Source: Anaerobacillus alkaliphilus
Lineage (GTDB): Bacteria; Bacillota; Bacilli; Bacillales; Anaerobacillaceae
Direction of reading: 5' to 3'
NCBI RefSeq assembly: GCF_004116265.1
Contig: NZ_QOUX01000020.1
Coordinates: 1-64,000, forward strand
Length of the DNA: 64,000 bases
Part shown: piece by piece, positions 25,145-34,315 of the stretch
Layout: each line of letters begins with the position of its first letter
How positions within the stretch are numbered: the first letter of the stretch is position 1
Translations under genes and position numbers: made by a program
Notes under the pieces: generated by a model
Databases searched by the model: none
What the model was told of the DNA's origin: nothing
The model's input: only the letters and a program-made list of their open reading frames with translations

Positions 25145-25954
25145 ATGATCCGTGGATTTTATACGTCTGCTGCCGGAATGATCTCACAGCAACGACGCCA
25201 GGAAATGATAACAAACAACTTAGCGAACGTGAATACACCAGGCTATCGTGCTGATGATGCGTCATTACGCGCGTTCCCAAACATGCTAATTAAAGCGATG
25301 GGAGTCGACAATCGCCCCTTAGGGAAGTCTCACACGGTCGGTGAATTAAGTACAGGAGTGTACCTTCAAGAACGCACGATGAATTTTCGCCAAGGAGATA
25401 TTCATGAGACCGGAAACAGTACAGACATCGCCTTACTTCAAGGTGTCGTACCTATGAATGAAGAAACAGGTCGTCCTGGTTCATTATTTTTTACTGTTGA
25501 AAATCAAAATGGTGAAGTACGTTACACAAGGAACGGAAATTTTACAATAGATGGACAAGGTTTCCTTACGACAAGTGAGGGTCATTATGTCCTTGATAAT
25601 AACGGAACAAGAATTAATGTTGGTAGTGAGGATTTTCAGATGTCTAGAGAAGGCTTACTATCTACAGGTGCTCAGATCAACGTAGCATTTGTTCAAGATC
25701 CGAACCAATTAGTAAAAGAAGGAAACGGACTCCTTCGTTACGCGGGTGGACAAGCTGTCGTATCAGCAATCGGTAATCCGAATATGACATTCCAATTGCA
25801 ACAAGGCTTTGTTGAGCGTTCAAATGTTGACTCTGCGCAGGCAATGACAGATATGATGACAGCGTTCCGTGCCTTTGAAGCAAACCAAAAAATACTTCAA
25901 GCATATGACCAAAGCCTAGAAAAAGCAGTAAACCAGATTGGAAGGCTAGGATAA
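25145..25954 (+). CDS. flhO: Flagellar hook-basal body (rod) protein FlhO
   Basis: FlgF/FlgG-type rod protein of the basal body, exported by the flagellar type III system. The N-terminal SAAGMISQQRRQEMITNNLA and the LANVNTPGYRAD motif of the flagellar rod family are clear. The C-terminal helix with VERSNVDSAQAMTDMMTAFR and FEANQKILQAYDQSL forms the matching coiled coil. It has 269 residues and no signal peptide, as expected. It is followed by flhP after an AT-rich inverted repeat. Confidence 0.93.
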   Translation: MIRGFYTSAAGMISQQRRQEMITNNLANVNTPGYRADDASLRAFPNMLIKAMGVDNRPLGKSHTVGELSTGVYLQERTMNFRQGDIHETGNSTDIALLQGVVPMNEETGRPGSLFFTVENQNGEVRYTRNGNFTIDGQGFLTTSEGHYVLDNNGTRINVGSEDFQMSREGLLSTGAQINVAFVQDPNQLVKEGNGLLRYAGGQAVVSAIGNPNMTFQLQQGFVERSNVDSAQAMTDMMTAFRAFEANQKILQAYDQSLEKAVNQIGRLG

Positions 25955-25960
25955 AAGATA

Positions 25961-26064
25961 ATTAGGAATTATCAATTATGAATTGTCAATTGGGTTGAGG
26001 GCTTTGCTTCGAAGTTTCACTTTCAATAATTCATAATTCTTAATTGACAATTGACAATTATAAA
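25961..26064. repeat. AT-rich inverted repeat between flhO and flhP
   Basis: The left arm AATTAGGAATTATCAATTATG and the right arm AATAATTCATAATTCTTAATTG (ending near 26064 with tandem AATTGACAATTGACAATTA) are roughly complementary around a non-AT centre, GGGCTTTGCTTCGAAG. It fills nearly the whole 121-bp gap between two co-expressed genes. It shares the word AATTCATAATTC with 10657-10692. Confidence 0.7.
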
Positions 26065-26075
26065 GAGGTGCTTTC

Positions 26076-26912
26076 ATGAATCGATCGATGATTACGGCAA
26101 CAGTGACGATGGGCCAATTGCAAAAACAGTTAGATACAATATCTAATAATGTAGCAAACGTAAATACTACTGGTTTCAAACGTCGTGATGTTCAATTTCA
26201 AGACTTGCTATTTCAACAACTGAATAATCAACCTGTGGCAAGACAAGAAGTTGGTCGTAATACACCCCTTGGATTACGTATGGGCACGGGAGCGCGGGTT
26301 TCGCAAACAGCCTTAAGAATGGAACAAGGTGCCATTATGCAAACTGGACGCACACTTGATCTTGCCTTAGGTGATAAAAACTTACTTTTTGAAGTAGTTA
26401 GTACGGATGGAGCACGCCAGTTTACGAGAGATGGTGCCTTTTACTTTACACCTAATCCTAACAATGAAAATGAAGTTTATTTAGTAACTTCAGACGGACG
26501 ATACGTAATGTCTGAAACTGGACAAGCTATCACAATTCCTGCAAGGCACGAGTCCTTACTAATTACCGAAACTGGCCGTATTCTTGTTACGACGAAAGGT
26601 GCTAATAACCAAGATGTTGAACAAGAGGTTGCAAGACTTCAAATTGTTCAAATAAATAAACCGCAATTGCTACAAAATATGGGTGACAATTATTTTGGTT
26701 TTCCTAATCTTGAGGCACTCGGTCTAAATTATCAAGATGTACTAGAAGGGGTTCCTGGTAGACTAATTCAGGGGGCACTTGAAGGCTCCAATGTTGACTT
26801 AGGAAAAGAAATGAGTGACCTCATTTTAGCGCAACGAGCATATCAATTTAACACACGTTCTATTTCTATCGCTGATCAAATGATGGGACTAGTAAATAAT
26901 ATTAGAGGGTAA
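26076..26912 (+). CDS. flhP: Flagellar hook-basal body (rod) protein FlhP
   Basis: Second FlgG-like rod protein, 278 residues. MGQLQKQLDTISNNVANVNT followed by TGFKRRD is the N-terminal rod motif. The C-terminus has EGSNVDLGKEMSDLILAQR and AYQFNTRSISIADQMMG. GAGGTG precedes ATG 26076. Its partner FlhO is upstream and both probably use the sigma-D promoter at 25087. Confidence 0.93.
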   Translation: MNRSMITATVTMGQLQKQLDTISNNVANVNTTGFKRRDVQFQDLLFQQLNNQPVARQEVGRNTPLGLRMGTGARVSQTALRMEQGAIMQTGRTLDLALGDKNLLFEVVSTDGARQFTRDGAFYFTPNPNNENEVYLVTSDGRYVMSETGQAITIPARHESLLITETGRILVTTKGANNQDVEQEVARLQIVQINKPQLLQNMGDNYFGFPNLEALGLNYQDVLEGVPGRLIQGALEGSNVDLGKEMSDLILAQRAYQFNTRSISIADQMMGLVNNIRG

Positions 26913-26943
26913 GTTTTACTCTAGAATAAAAAGGTGTAGGTAC

Positions 26944-27210
26944 ATGACTAAAGACATTGAAAACCAATCGTCAAATAGAGAGCAAATCCGGAAAAAGAAG
27001 GAAGAAAGAAAAAAGCGTAATCGGCGTAAGCCAATTCGTATCTTCCCAATTTGGTTACGCATTGTGTTCGTGACAATAATTTTTGCTGCGAGTATCCTAG
27101 CTGGCGCCATGTTTGGTTATGGTGTTGTTGGTGATGGTGAACCGAAGGATGTCTTAGGAAAGGGTCCTTGGTTAAAAATTTATGATATCATCTATGGGGA
27201 CGGAGATTAA
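26944..27210 (+). CDS. EpsA-type small membrane protein (DNA-directed RNA polymerase subunit beta family)
   Basis: An 88-residue protein with a highly basic N-terminal half (KKKEERKKRNRRKPIRIFPI), one membrane helix (about residues 40-60) and a short outer tail GKGPWLKIYDIIYGDGD. This matches the small family whose database name is DNA-directed RNA polymerase subunit beta (EpsA). It is not the large RNA polymerase subunit and its role is unclear. It follows flhP by 31 bp and precedes fabZ. Confidence 0.8.
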   Translation: MTKDIENQSSNREQIRKKKEERKKRNRRKPIRIFPIWLRIVFVTIIFAASILAGAMFGYGVVGDGEPKDVLGKGPWLKIYDIIYGDGD

Positions 27211-27247
27211 GGCTGTGAGAACAATTTATGTTTTCGCAGCTTTTTTG
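27211..27247 (+). terminator. Terminator before fabZ
   Basis: GGCTGTGAGAAC and GTTTTCGCAGC pair around AATTTAT, followed by TTTTTT. Confidence 0.8.
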
Positions 27248-27308
27248 TTTTGGAAAATTGTGATACAATCTAATTATTATCTGTTACTAATAGGAGGTAC
27301 TAATTGTT

Positions 27309-27740
27309 ATGTTAGATATCCAACAAATCAAAGAAATTATCCCGCATCGTTATCCATTTTTACTTGTAGATCGAATTCTTGAAGTAGAAGAAGGGAAACG
27401 AGCGGTTGGAATTAAAAATGTGACTGCTAATGAAGAGTTTTTTAACGGACATTTCCCGGAGTTTCCGGTGATGCCTGGTGTGCTCATTATTGAAGCGCTA
27501 GCTCAAGTTGGTGCAGTAGCTATGTTAATTAAGGAAGAGAACCGTGGACGCTTGGCTTTCTTTGCAGGTATTGATGGATGCCGCTTCAAGGGACAAGTTA
27601 AGCCTGGAGATCAGCTTCGCCTTGAAGTTGAAATGACACGTTTTAAGGGATCTATCGGTAAAGGCAAAGGAACTGCTTATGTAGATGGAAAATTAGTCGC
27701 AGAAGCTGAATTAATGTTTGCATTAGGTGAAAAACAATAG
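27309..27740 (+). CDS. fabZ: 3-hydroxyacyl-[acyl-carrier-protein] dehydratase
   Basis: Dehydrates 3-hydroxyacyl-ACP in each cycle of type II fatty acid synthesis. At 143 residues it is a single hot-dog domain. Catalytic His48 ([12 protein letters not shown]) and Glu62 (IIEALAQ) are visible, as is the N-terminal [18 protein letters not shown] lies before ATG 27309. Conserved neighbour of flhP in B. subtilis (ywpB). It has terminators on both sides, so it is probably monocistronic. Confidence 0.96.
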   Translation: MLDIQQIKEIIPHRYPFLLVDRILEVEEGKRAVGIKNVTANEEFFNGHFPEFPVMPGVLIIEALAQVGAVAMLIKEENRGRLAFFAGIDGCRFKGQVKPGDQLRLEVEMTRFKGSIGKGKGTAYVDGKLVAEAELMFALGEKQ

Positions 27741-27748
27741 GAATCTTC

Positions 27749-27780
27749 AAAAAGACAGTGCTGAGGCCTGTCTTTTTATT
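27749..27780 (+). terminator. Terminator after fabZ
   Basis: AAAAGACAG and CTGTCTTTT pair around TGCTGAGGC, followed by a T-rich run. Confidence 0.8.
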
Positions 27781-27781
27781 T

Positions 27782-28032
27782 TTATTGTCTGGAAATAACG
27801 GTTTATTGTCTGGAAGTGCATCTTTGTTGTCCAAACTGAGCCACTTATTGTCCAAAACGAAAACTTTATTAGCGAAACTCAATATTTGAACTATTCCTCA
27901 AGCAAACTCACCAAGCCGAATACATTGAAAACTAAAAATATAGTCCAAACTGCAGGGGTTACGGTCGGAAATTAAAATTTACAGTCCAAACTGCACAATT
28001 TACAGTCCAAACACGACCATTTACAGTCCAAA
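27782..28032. repeat. Two-block array with 21-bp period (TTATTGTCC block, then TTTACAGTCC block)
   Basis: Block A has TTATTGTC-like cores at 27782, 27803, 27824, 27845 and 27866 (variants GTCTGG, GTCCAAA, AGCGAAA). Block B has AGTCCAAAC-like cores at 27942, 27963, 27983, 28004 and 28025. Steps are 21 bp with one of 20. The spacers are not conserved. Because 21 is divisible by 3, the blocks create spurious open frames with heptad repeats. The rest of the 585-bp gap (27741-28325) is AT-rich DNA leading to the next gene. Confidence 0.9.
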
Positions 28033-28205
28033 CGTCAAAATGCCTACTCGTAGTTACTGTTCAAGGTAAAAACACATATCCCAACAACTTCAACCAGCCA
28101 AAAAAAGATATCCAGAGTGGAATGCTTAACAAACTACCCCAGAACATACCTTTGAAAAATCTAAATAATAATCCATCCACTGATACCAACTCCTTAAAAA
28201 TATTA

Positions 28206-28232
28206 TTGGTATGCAAAAAAGTTTTATACCAA
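28206..28232. promoter_or_regulatory. TTGGTAT/ATACCAA dyad upstream of the NlpC/P60 gene
   Basis: TTGGTAT (28206-28212) and ATACCAA (28226-28232) form a perfect 7-bp dyad with 13 bases between the arms, about 95 bp before the coding start. It could be an operator or an RNA hairpin. Confidence 0.35.
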
Positions 28233-28325
28233 ATTTTTCATGACAATATAACCTTTGTCCCATAACAAACCTTGTCGATTGTTGTAAAATAAGAGAATAT
28301 TAGCAGGAAAGAGGAAGGTGCTAAC

Positions 28326-29795
28326 ATGAAGAGAAGCATCAAAAGAGGAATTATTACAACATCAATAGTAGCTGGGGGAGTTTTTGCAAGTGGAGGAGTG
28401 GCAGAGGCTGCGCTAGGTGACCAACAACTGTCACCTGGAATGCGACATCAAGATGTGAAAGAACTCCAAGATGTTTTAAGACAAAAGGGCTTCTTTACAC
28501 ACCATACGTCTACAGGTTTTTATGGAGAAGTAACCAAACAGGCAGTCGCTAAATTTCAACAAGCGAATCAGCTACCAAGAACAGGCGTTGCCAATCAACA
28601 AACACTATCCCTACTAGCACCTAAACAATCAATTCAAAACCAGCAGCAAGTAACACTTAAGGTAGGGTCCCGAGGACAAGCTGTCACTCAGTTACAATTA
28701 ACTCTTAAACAAGCAGGCTTTTTTCAAGCTAATCCAACTGGCTACTTTGGACCAGTAACCGAAAAAGCTGTAAGAGAGTTCCAATTACGTAATGGGTTGA
28801 GATCTACCGGAGTTGTTGATACGGCAACCCATACAGCATTACTACGTAAAATGGATCAACCATCAAAAGCTGCAACTAACACTTCAAGAAGCCCTCAACA
28901 ACCTGCACTTACAATTGGTTCTAGAGGGCAAGCTGTTACTGATCTACAACAATTGCTAGATCAAGCTAAATTTTTCTACTACCATACATATACAGGATAT
29001 TACGGAGAAGTTACTGCAAAAGGAATCAGAGATTTTCAGAAAAAAGTACAATTACCGGTTACAGGTGTTGCCGATAGTCGCACTCTCGAAGCGCTTAGAG
29101 ATTACGTAAAAAAAACTGAAGTCGTACCTCCCACAGAGCCAGTGATCCAGACGCAACCAATCATCCACCCCGAAGCTAGCTTTTTGTTAAGAGTTGGATC
29201 CACAGGTGATGCTGTTCGAGAATTACAAAATCAGCTGAAGGTAGTCGGTATGTATCTAGGAGATGTCACAGGGTTATTTGATCAGTTAACGGAAGAAGCA
29301 GTTAAGGTGTTTCAACAGCAGCACAAATTGATTGCTGATGGACTTGCAACGACTAGTACCATTCAGAAATTAGAAGAAGAAGCAACGAAGAAGTTATTAC
29401 CGGTAATCACCTTACCATCAGAAGTAAGAGATAGCTTTCATATAATGAACGTTATCGCCGATGCATCTCATTTATTAGGGACTCCTTATCAATGGGGAGG
29501 AACAACTTCCTCTGGATTTGATTGCAGCGGATTTATTCAATATGTTTTTCAAAAAAATACAATTCAGCTCCCGAGAACTGTTGCACATATATGGGAAGTT
29601 GGGGCAAATGTAGATCAATTACAAGTGGGGGATCTAGTTTTCTTTGAAACTTATAAACCTGGCCCATCTCACGCTGGTATTTATATTGGTAATAACCAAT
29701 TTATCCATAGTGGCTCTTCATCAGGTGTAACGATAAGTAGCCTTACTGCAAATTATTATAGTACAAGATATCTAGGTGCAAAGAGATATAACTAA
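28326..29795 (+). CDS. Peptidoglycan D,L-endopeptidase: four PG-binding domains plus NlpC/P60
   Basis: Secreted wall hydrolase of 489 residues. The signal peptide ends near AEAAL at residue 30. Four PG_binding_1 repeats follow (about 33-97, 117-183, 203-260 and 295-350), each with the V(T/K)xLQxxL and FQ motifs. The C-terminal NlpC/P60 domain (about 375-489) has Cys400 in SSGFDCSGF, His449 in GPSHAGIY and His461, so it should be active on gamma-D-Glu-meso-DAP links. It opens the surface locus and is followed by a strong terminator. Confidence 0.92.
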   Translation: MKRSIKRGIITTSIVAGGVFASGGVAEAALGDQQLSPGMRHQDVKELQDVLRQKGFFTHHTSTGFYGEVTKQAVAKFQQANQLPRTGVANQQTLSLLAPKQSIQNQQQVTLKVGSRGQAVTQLQLTLKQAGFFQANPTGYFGPVTEKAVREFQLRNGLRSTGVVDTATHTALLRKMDQPSKAATNTSRSPQQPALTIGSRGQAVTDLQQLLDQAKFFYYHTYTGYYGEVTAKGIRDFQKKVQLPVTGVADSRTLEALRDYVKKTEVVPPTEPVIQTQPIIHPEASFLLRVGSTGDAVRELQNQLKVVGMYLGDVTGLFDQLTEEAVKVFQQQHKLIADGLATTSTIQKLEEEATKKLLPVITLPSEVRDSFHIMNVIADASHLLGTPYQWGGTTSSGFDCSGFIQYVFQKNTIQLPRTVAHIWEVGANVDQLQVGDLVFFETYKPGPSHAGIYIGNNQFIHSGSSSGVTISSLTANYYSTRYLGAKRYN

Positions 29796-29821
29796 GACCA
29801 CGGTTTCCGTGGTCTTTTTTT
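29796..29821 (+). terminator. Terminator after the NlpC/P60 gene
   Basis: GACCACGG and CCGTGGTC pair around TTT, followed by TTTTTT. A TATTGGT-CCT-ACCAATA dyad lies just beyond at 29823-29839. Confidence 0.85.
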
Positions 29822-29942
29822 ATATTGGTCCTACCAATACTTTCCTTAAAATAAAGCCTTTCGTTCAGGTCAGTTTGCGAGACTTTTATGATAGACTATA
29901 CTAGAGTTATTTCGACATTATTCGGGGGGTGCCAGGCACTAT

Positions 29943-31331
29943 ATGAGAAAGGTCTTTCTACTAACACTAGCAGTCATCATCGGTTTTGCTTCGACACTTG
30001 TACATACAGGCAAAGAAGTATATGAGGCTAGTTCATTATTTAAGGATGTTAATAGTTATGAAGTAAATCTACTAGCCCAGCAAAAAATAGTTCAAGGTTA
30101 TACAGACCAAACATTCCGACCGAATAATCCAGTAACAAGAGCAGAAGCGGTAACGATGATTGGTAGAGCACTAGGGTTTGATGAAACAAAGAGAGAAACT
30201 ACTTTTCCAGATGTTCCTCTAGAACATTTTGCCTCTGGACTTATTGCCGAAGGTGTTGAAAAAGGAATAGTTACCGGATACGGTGACGGTACATTTCGTC
30301 CTCGTACTGAAGTTACACGAGGTGAAATGGCTGTATTTATAAATCGAGCATTTGCTCTTGAAAAAACGAGAACAGCAACGTTTAGTGACATTCGTCCACA
30401 AATGTTTTCCTATCAGTCAATTATTAGATTAGCAGAGAGTGGAATTACAGTCGGGTATTCTGATGGTACTTTCCGTCCTGATCGTTCGATAACAAGGTTG
30501 GAGTTTGCACTTTTTCTTGCGCGGGCGATATATCCTGACTTACGCCCAAAGCCAAAGGCTCCTGAAGTAATTGCATTCGGTACGGTCATTAATGCACCAG
30601 AAGGGTTAAATGTAAGAACTGGGCCGGGAGCAACGCACCCCGCCCTTGAACAGAGACTTCCTAACGGAACAACAGTTAACATCTACTCAATACAAAATAA
30701 CTGGGCCCATATGGAGGCATTAGGGGTCACAGGTTATGTTTCGCTTAACCATATTAAAGTAGATCATTTGTCTGCCACCGGTGCTCTTAGTGGGATTACC
30801 CTAGTCGTGGATCCTGGTCACGGTGGAAGAGATAGCGGGGCATCAGGGAATGGTTTAGTTGAAAAGGTGCTAGTTCTTGAAGTAAGTCTTCTCCTTCGAA
30901 ATAAATTACAAGCGGCAGGAGCAAATGTCATTATGACACGATCGACTGATGTCTTCTTAGAATTAGCCGACCGAGCAAAAATTGCCAATGATGCTAAAGC
31001 AGATGCCTTTATTAGTATTCACGCGAATTCGTTTACAAACGGTAGCGTCCACGGAACAGAGACGTATTGGTTTGATAAGTTTAGTGGTGATGAAAGCAAA
31101 GAACTAGCGGAAACGATCCAAAAGCACCTAATCTCTAAACTACGTACAGTTGATCGGAAAGCCAAAAAAGGAAACTTCCATGTAATCCGAGAAACACAAA
31201 TGCCAAGTGTTCTAGTTGAATTAGGTTTCCTAAGCAATAAAGCCGAAGCAGACTATATGAAAACAGCTGCCTTTAAAGAAGCGGCAGCAGAAGCGATATT
31301 ATTAGGTGTTCTTGAGTTTTACGCAAAATAG
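29943..31331 (+). CDS. SLH-anchored N-acetylmuramoyl-L-alanine amidase (Amidase_3)
   Basis: Secreted 462-residue enzyme that cuts the bond between MurNAc and L-Ala. A signal peptide spans about residues 1-29. Three SLH domains follow (about 31-200, each with GYxDxTFRPxxxVTR). Next comes an SH3b domain (about 213-275, GLNVRTGPGATHP). The amidase domain is about 283-462. Zinc ligands His293 (DPGHGG), Glu307 and His360 (SIHANS), and catalytic Glu426 (LVELGF), are present. The ribosome site overlaps a GGTGCCAGGCAC palindrome at 29928-29939. Confidence 0.94.
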   Translation: MRKVFLLTLAVIIGFASTLVHTGKEVYEASSLFKDVNSYEVNLLAQQKIVQGYTDQTFRPNNPVTRAEAVTMIGRALGFDETKRETTFPDVPLEHFASGLIAEGVEKGIVTGYGDGTFRPRTEVTRGEMAVFINRAFALEKTRTATFSDIRPQMFSYQSIIRLAESGITVGYSDGTFRPDRSITRLEFALFLARAIYPDLRPKPKAPEVIAFGTVINAPEGLNVRTGPGATHPALEQRLPNGTTVNIYSIQNNWAHMEALGVTGYVSLNHIKVDHLSATGALSGITLVVDPGHGGRDSGASGNGLVEKVLVLEVSLLLRNKLQAAGANVIMTRSTDVFLELADRAKIANDAKADAFISIHANSFTNGSVHGTETYWFDKFSGDESKELAETIQKHLISKLRTVDRKAKKGNFHVIRETQMPSVLVELGFLSNKAEADYMKTAAFKEAAAEAILLGVLEFYAK

Positions 31332-31336
31332 TGATG

Positions 31337-31366
31337 AAAAAGAAGCAGCGTCCCCGCTGCTTCTTT
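31337..31366. terminator. Bidirectional terminator between amidase and deacetylase genes
   Basis: GAAGCAGCG and CGCTGCTTC pair around TCCC, with AAAAA before and TTTTT after, so it can serve both converging genes. Confidence 0.85.
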
Positions 31367-32206
31367 TTATTTACTGTATTTTTCAATTTCCTTTAGCAAG
31401 TCGGCGCCTGTAAATTTACCGTCTGCATTAATTCGATTAAGTTCATAAGGACTATCACCTTTTTTTACAAGTCCTGGCTTCACTGTGTACATTAACTGAT
31501 GGCCAAGTTCAGTGGCAACATCAATGACAGTCTCATTAAATGCACCAAAAGGATAAGTTAACGTGAATACTTCATTACCTAACTCAGCTTCAATGACCTC
31601 TTTGGCTAATCGTAAATCTTCCATAATTCTCTCGCGATACTGCTCATCAGTTTCTTCAACTCCATCGATAACCATTTTACCGACTAAAACAGGACGTTCT
31701 TTCCCGTTGATCGTTTCAATTGTGAAGTGGTGGTCAAACGTATGGTTTTGAATATCAATCCAGCCCGACGCAACCATTTCCCTTGCCTCATCCCAATCAA
31801 AGTGAGGAATATAGCCAGGGGTTGTACCACGACTATTGACGATGACATAAATGGTCGCGTGCATTTCTAGTTCTTCTAAAATGGGATAAGCGATTGTATA
31901 GTTGCTCATGTACCCATCGTCTATAGTAATAACTAATGGTTTATCAGGCATATCAACCTCAAGCCCATTTAAGTAGTCAGCCAACTGACGTTCAGTAATC
32001 GTTTCATAACCCGCTTCCTTCAAAGTAACTAACTGGTCCCGTAAACGCTCAGGATCAACAGTCACACTTGTTTCCTCACCTTCAGCAAAGTGATGGTACA
32101 TGAGAACCGTAATATTTTTTTCCTCAGTTGAGGAGTTTGTCCAACCGCATCCTGTAACACTTATAAGGAAGAACGTAACGATAAGAACGCTTAAGAGTCT
32201 TTTCAA
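31367..32206 (-). CDS. Polysaccharide deacetylase lipoprotein
   Basis: NodB-fold (CE4) esterase expected to deacetylate an extracellular sugar polymer. The lipobox SVTGC places Cys20 as the lipidation site. The metal and base motifs are TIDDGYMSNYT and NHTFDHH; the first Asp pair and the two His of the second motif are intact. I place the start at TTG 32206, which has AAAGGAA at good spacing and gives a normal lipoprotein leader; ATG 32227 lacks a ribosome site. The substrate (peptidoglycan, secondary wall polymer or glycan) is unknown. Convergent with the amidase gene. Confidence 0.88.
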   Translation of the reverse strand: MKRLLSVLIVTFFLISVTGCGWTNSSTEEKNITVLMYHHFAEGEETSVTVDPERLRDQLVTLKEAGYETITERQLADYLNGLEVDMPDKPLVITIDDGYMSNYTIAYPILEELEMHATIYVIVNSRGTTPGYIPHFDWDEAREMVASGWIDIQNHTFDHHFTIETINGKERPVLVGKMVIDGVEETDEQYRERIMEDLRLAKEVIEAELGNEVFTLTYPFGAFNETVIDVATELGHQLMYTVKPGLVKKGDSPYELNRINADGKFTGADLLKEIEKYSK

Positions 32207-32362
32207 AAATACCATTCCTTTGCTCATACAATTTTTTACACTTAATCATTATAAATTTCTTTGTCAGGAACTTCAACCCGACAAGAGGATATTGGTAGTT
32301 TCAAAGCTAGCAAGCTTAATGTAAACTGGTATTATTCTAGTAAAATAGGAGGCAGGCAACAA

Positions 32363-34273
32363 ATGAAATGGATAAAAGTAACACTCTTATTTTTATTATT
32401 GATCGGGAGTTTTCTTTCACCTATAAATAGTTTAGCAGATGAACGCTATCAAAGAGTTCTAATTATGTTTGAAGGTACCATTGATGAAGAATTGATAAAA
32501 TCGAAGAACGGTCATGTTCTTGAAGAACTACCTTCAATAAATTCGGTAGTAGCAATGGTTCCTTTAGAACGGCTTCCATCACTTATGGTTCATTCGAAAA
32601 TAAAATATTTAGAAGAAGATAAAGTGATCTCTGTTTCCTCACATTGGGTCGATTGGGGAACAGAGAAAATTGAAGCTTCAAACGCTTGGTCACAAAATTT
32701 AACCGGTAAAGGTGTTAGAGTTGCCGTCATGGATACGGGTATAGCACCACACACTGATTTAGACATAAAAAAAGGTGTATCATTTGTTTCCTATACGGAC
32801 TCTTACGCAGATGATAATGGCCATGGTACTCATGTTGCTGGAGTCATCAGTGCGGGTAAAAACTTGCAAGGTTTAAAGGGGATTGCTCCTGAAACGGAAT
32901 TATATGCCATTAAAGTTTTAGATCACGAGGGAAATGGTTATCATTCTGACGTTATCAAAGGAATTGAATGGGCAATAGCCGAGGAGATAGACATCATCAA
33001 TTTAAGTGTCGGTGGATCAGAAGGTTCAGCTTTTCTAGAGGCAGCTCTCAAAAAAGCGTACGAGCAACATAATATCTTACTAGTTGCGGCAGCAGGGAAT
33101 AATGGACACCCGTTAACAAGAGGAAATACCGTTGAATACCCTGCTAAGTACACTACAGTAATAGCGGTATCTGCAACAGATCGTTTTGACCAACGCCCAA
33201 GCTTTTCAGGTCATGGAACCGAAGTTGAATTGGCAGCACCAGGTGTCCGGATTCAAAGTACCTACTTAAACGGAGGTTACCAAACGTTAAATGGTACGTC
33301 TATGGCAGCACCACATGTCACAGGGATGCTAGCGCTTCTTAAACAAGCACAACCGTCAAAGACAAATGAGGAGTTAAGAAATCTCATTCGAACCTACACA
33401 GTCGATCTAGGCTCACCTGGTAGAGACTCGTTATTTGGTTACGGTAGAATTAAGTTTCCTAACCAAATCAAAATTGAATTACCTCCACCAACTCCGCCTA
33501 TGAACGTAAGTTATGTAAAAACCTTTGAAAATGGAGAATTAATTCTTACGCTAATGTGGCAACATTCAGAGGCAACAACTTTTAAAATATATCGTAATGA
33601 TAAAAAAGTTGGTGAAATTAGCGATCAACAATCGTTCACTGAAAAAATTACTCGAGGTGCTTATACTTACGAAGTTTCAGCAGTAAACGAAGACGGTCTA
33701 GAATCTAAGCGCGCATCTATTTATATTGAAAGTGAATATCAAAAAACAGCGAAATTATATTCAGATGTTAATGTAGGAGACTGGTATATTAGTGCCCTTC
33801 ATCAGCTTCAAGAAGAAAGAATTGTAGGTGGCTATCCTGATGGCACGTTTAAGCCTAATCGCGCTGTGACAAGAGCTGAATTAGCTGCCTTTATTGGAAG
33901 AGCGTTAAAGCTAGATGGGACAAAACGAAGAACGGTGTTTCCTGATGTTCATGAGCCATTGTTTGCTTCAGGTTTTATCCAAACTGCACAGGAGTTGGGT
34001 CTGATAACTGGCTATCCAGATGGCACATTTCGACCAAACAACCCTGTGACAAGGGAAGAAGTAGCCGTATTTTTAACACGTGCCTTCAATTTATCGAAAA
34101 CAACGAACCAAACATTCCCGGATGTAGATCCAAAACATTACACATTCTCTGCCATTCAACGGACTGTAGGTGAAGGGATTGCCACTGGTTATCCAGATGG
34201 GACGTATAGGCCAAAGCAACCAGTAACTCGAGCGGAGTTAACCACATTTTTAGCAAGAAGCCTAAGTAAGTAA
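32363..34273 (+). CDS. Subtilisin-like serine protease (S8) with three SLH domains
   Basis: Secreted protease of 636 residues. A signal peptide (1-25) precedes an I9-type propeptide (about 28-90). The catalytic triad is Asp124 (VAVMDTG), His154 (GHGTHVAG) and Ser313 (NGTSMAAPHVTG). A fibronectin-like segment (about 375-455) follows. Three SLH domains (about 465-636, GYPDGTFKPNRAVTR and copies) attach it to the wall polymer. ATG 32363 follows AGGAGG; upstream in-frame starts are rejected. Confidence 0.94.
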   Translation: MKWIKVTLLFLLLIGSFLSPINSLADERYQRVLIMFEGTIDEELIKSKNGHVLEELPSINSVVAMVPLERLPSLMVHSKIKYLEEDKVISVSSHWVDWGTEKIEASNAWSQNLTGKGVRVAVMDTGIAPHTDLDIKKGVSFVSYTDSYADDNGHGTHVAGVISAGKNLQGLKGIAPETELYAIKVLDHEGNGYHSDVIKGIEWAIAEEIDIINLSVGGSEGSAFLEAALKKAYEQHNILLVAAAGNNGHPLTRGNTVEYPAKYTTVIAVSATDRFDQRPSFSGHGTEVELAAPGVRIQSTYLNGGYQTLNGTSMAAPHVTGMLALLKQAQPSKTNEELRNLIRTYTVDLGSPGRDSLFGYGRIKFPNQIKIELPPPTPPMNVSYVKTFENGELILTLMWQHSEATTFKIYRNDKKVGEISDQQSFTEKITRGAYTYEVSAVNEDGLESKRASIYIESEYQKTAKLYSDVNVGDWYISALHQLQEERIVGGYPDGTFKPNRAVTRAELAAFIGRALKLDGTKRRTVFPDVHEPLFASGFIQTAQELGLITGYPDGTFRPNNPVTREEVAVFLTRAFNLSKTTNQTFPDVDPKHYTFSAIQRTVGEGIATGYPDGTYRPKQPVTRAELTTFLARSLSK

Positions 34274-34274
34274 A

Positions 34275-34312
34275 AAAGAACGACGTCCAAACAAAATGGA
34301 TGTCGTTCTTCT
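34275..34312. terminator. Bidirectional terminator between two converging SLH genes
   Basis: AAAGAACGACGTCCA pairs with TGGATGTCGTTCTT with one mismatch, flanked by A and T tracts. Confidence 0.8.
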
Positions 34313-34315
34313 AAT

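Noticed and set aside
27652-27882. Minus-strand open frame with LDNK/PDNK heptads
   Set aside because: It is a by-product of the 21-bp array, whose period is a multiple of three, and it overlaps fabZ. There is no ribosome site.
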